Positions 6,181-6,291 of a DNA stretch of 6,291 nt are shown here, in pieces (the first letter of the stretch is position 1; every line of letters starts with the position of its first letter). A program made the translations under genes and the position numbers. Origin of the DNA: an uncultured Ruminococcus sp. (GTDB taxonomy: Bacteria; Bacillota; Clostridia; Oscillospirales; Acutalibacteraceae); assembly GCA_902802975.1 (NCBI GenBank), contig CADCOF010000008.1, positions 1 to 6,291 of the forward strand, in the 5' to 3' direction. The notes under the pieces were generated by a model. It did not search any database, was not told the DNA's origin, and saw only the letters and a program-made list of their open reading frames with translations.

Positions 6181-6216
6181 GCGGCGTGCTGCCGGCGGCA
6201 TGCTGCCGCACCCAAT
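6181..6216. repeat. Tandem 14-bp palindromes upstream of the operon promoter, related to the downstream repeats
   Basis: GCGGCGTGCTGCCG (6181-6194) is followed immediately by GCGGCATGCTGCCG (6195-6208), differing at one base. The second forms a perfect stem GCGGCA/TGCCGC (6195-6200 with 6204-6209) around TGC. Read on the minus strand, 6195-6216 matches 264-285 at 19 of 22 positions, so the same repeat family lies on both sides of the operon in opposite orientation. Confidence 0.8.
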
Positions 6217-6291
6217 TCCGTCCGAATTTATCGTAAACGAAAGACAGTTCCGCGCAAATAGTTTTTCGGTACGATGACAATACGCACCCGA
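6217..6291. other. Unassigned sequence at the right edge, upstream of the operon
   Basis: Seventy-five bases between the GC-rich repeats and the window end. No gene can be supported. A minus-strand frame of 20 codons running in from the edge ends at TAA (6228-6230) and could be the tail of a neighbouring gene, but is too short to judge. Confidence 0.4.

Noticed and set aside
6228..6290. A 20-codon minus-strand frame ending in TAA, possibly the tail of an upstream gene
   Set aside because: Too short to recognise; could be chance.

Overview
The window is a compact three-gene operon on the minus strand. It is bracketed by GC-rich palindromic intergenic repeats, with no mobile element, RNA gene or CRISPR array visible. 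Base composition is medium, with LRR-coding lines near 35-40 percent G+C and ABC-coding lines near 50 percent. The Shine-Dalgarno sites are strong AGGAGG type and the promoter looks sigma-A-like. With a zinc-ribbon Ser/Thr kinase of the HRDISPxN kind and an ABCG-like split exporter, this suggests a Firmicute, probably a gut-type clostridium (Ruminococcus/Oscillospiraceae-like). The taxon is inference.

Layout in transcription order, right to left. (1) At 6174-6216 lie two tandem 14-bp palindromes, directly followed by a promoter (-35 TTTACT, 17-bp spacer, -10 TATAAT). (2) At 2831-6079 is a 1082-aa membrane receptor kinase: zinc ribbon, protein kinase, 12-residue tandem repeats, five membrane helices, about 18 internalin-like leucine-rich repeats and an acidic tail. 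(3) Twelve bases later, 1169-2818 encodes a 549-aa protein with two FHA domains, a Ser/Thr-rich linker and an ABC ATPase domain. (4) Overlapping it by four bases (GTGA), 291-1172 encodes a 293-aa ABC-2 permease with a GTG start. (5) At 1-290 there is non-coding DNA with two copies of a 21-nt palindromic repeat, a perfect 7-bp hairpin and a short direct repeat.

How it probably works (inference): the LRR ectodomain senses something outside the membrane. The cytoplasmic kinase then phosphorylates Ser/Thr sites in itself or in the FHA-ABC linker, the FHA domains read those phosphosites, and the ATPase/permease pair exports or flips an unknown substrate. The closest known parallel is mycobacterial PknF with its adjacent substrate Rv1747 (FHA-FHA-ABC-permease in one chain). 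Here the permease is a separate gene, and the kinase carries a large extracellular LRR domain.

The ends are thin: no gene is supported in 1-290 or 6174-6291. Any matching phosphatase or further partner would lie outside the window.
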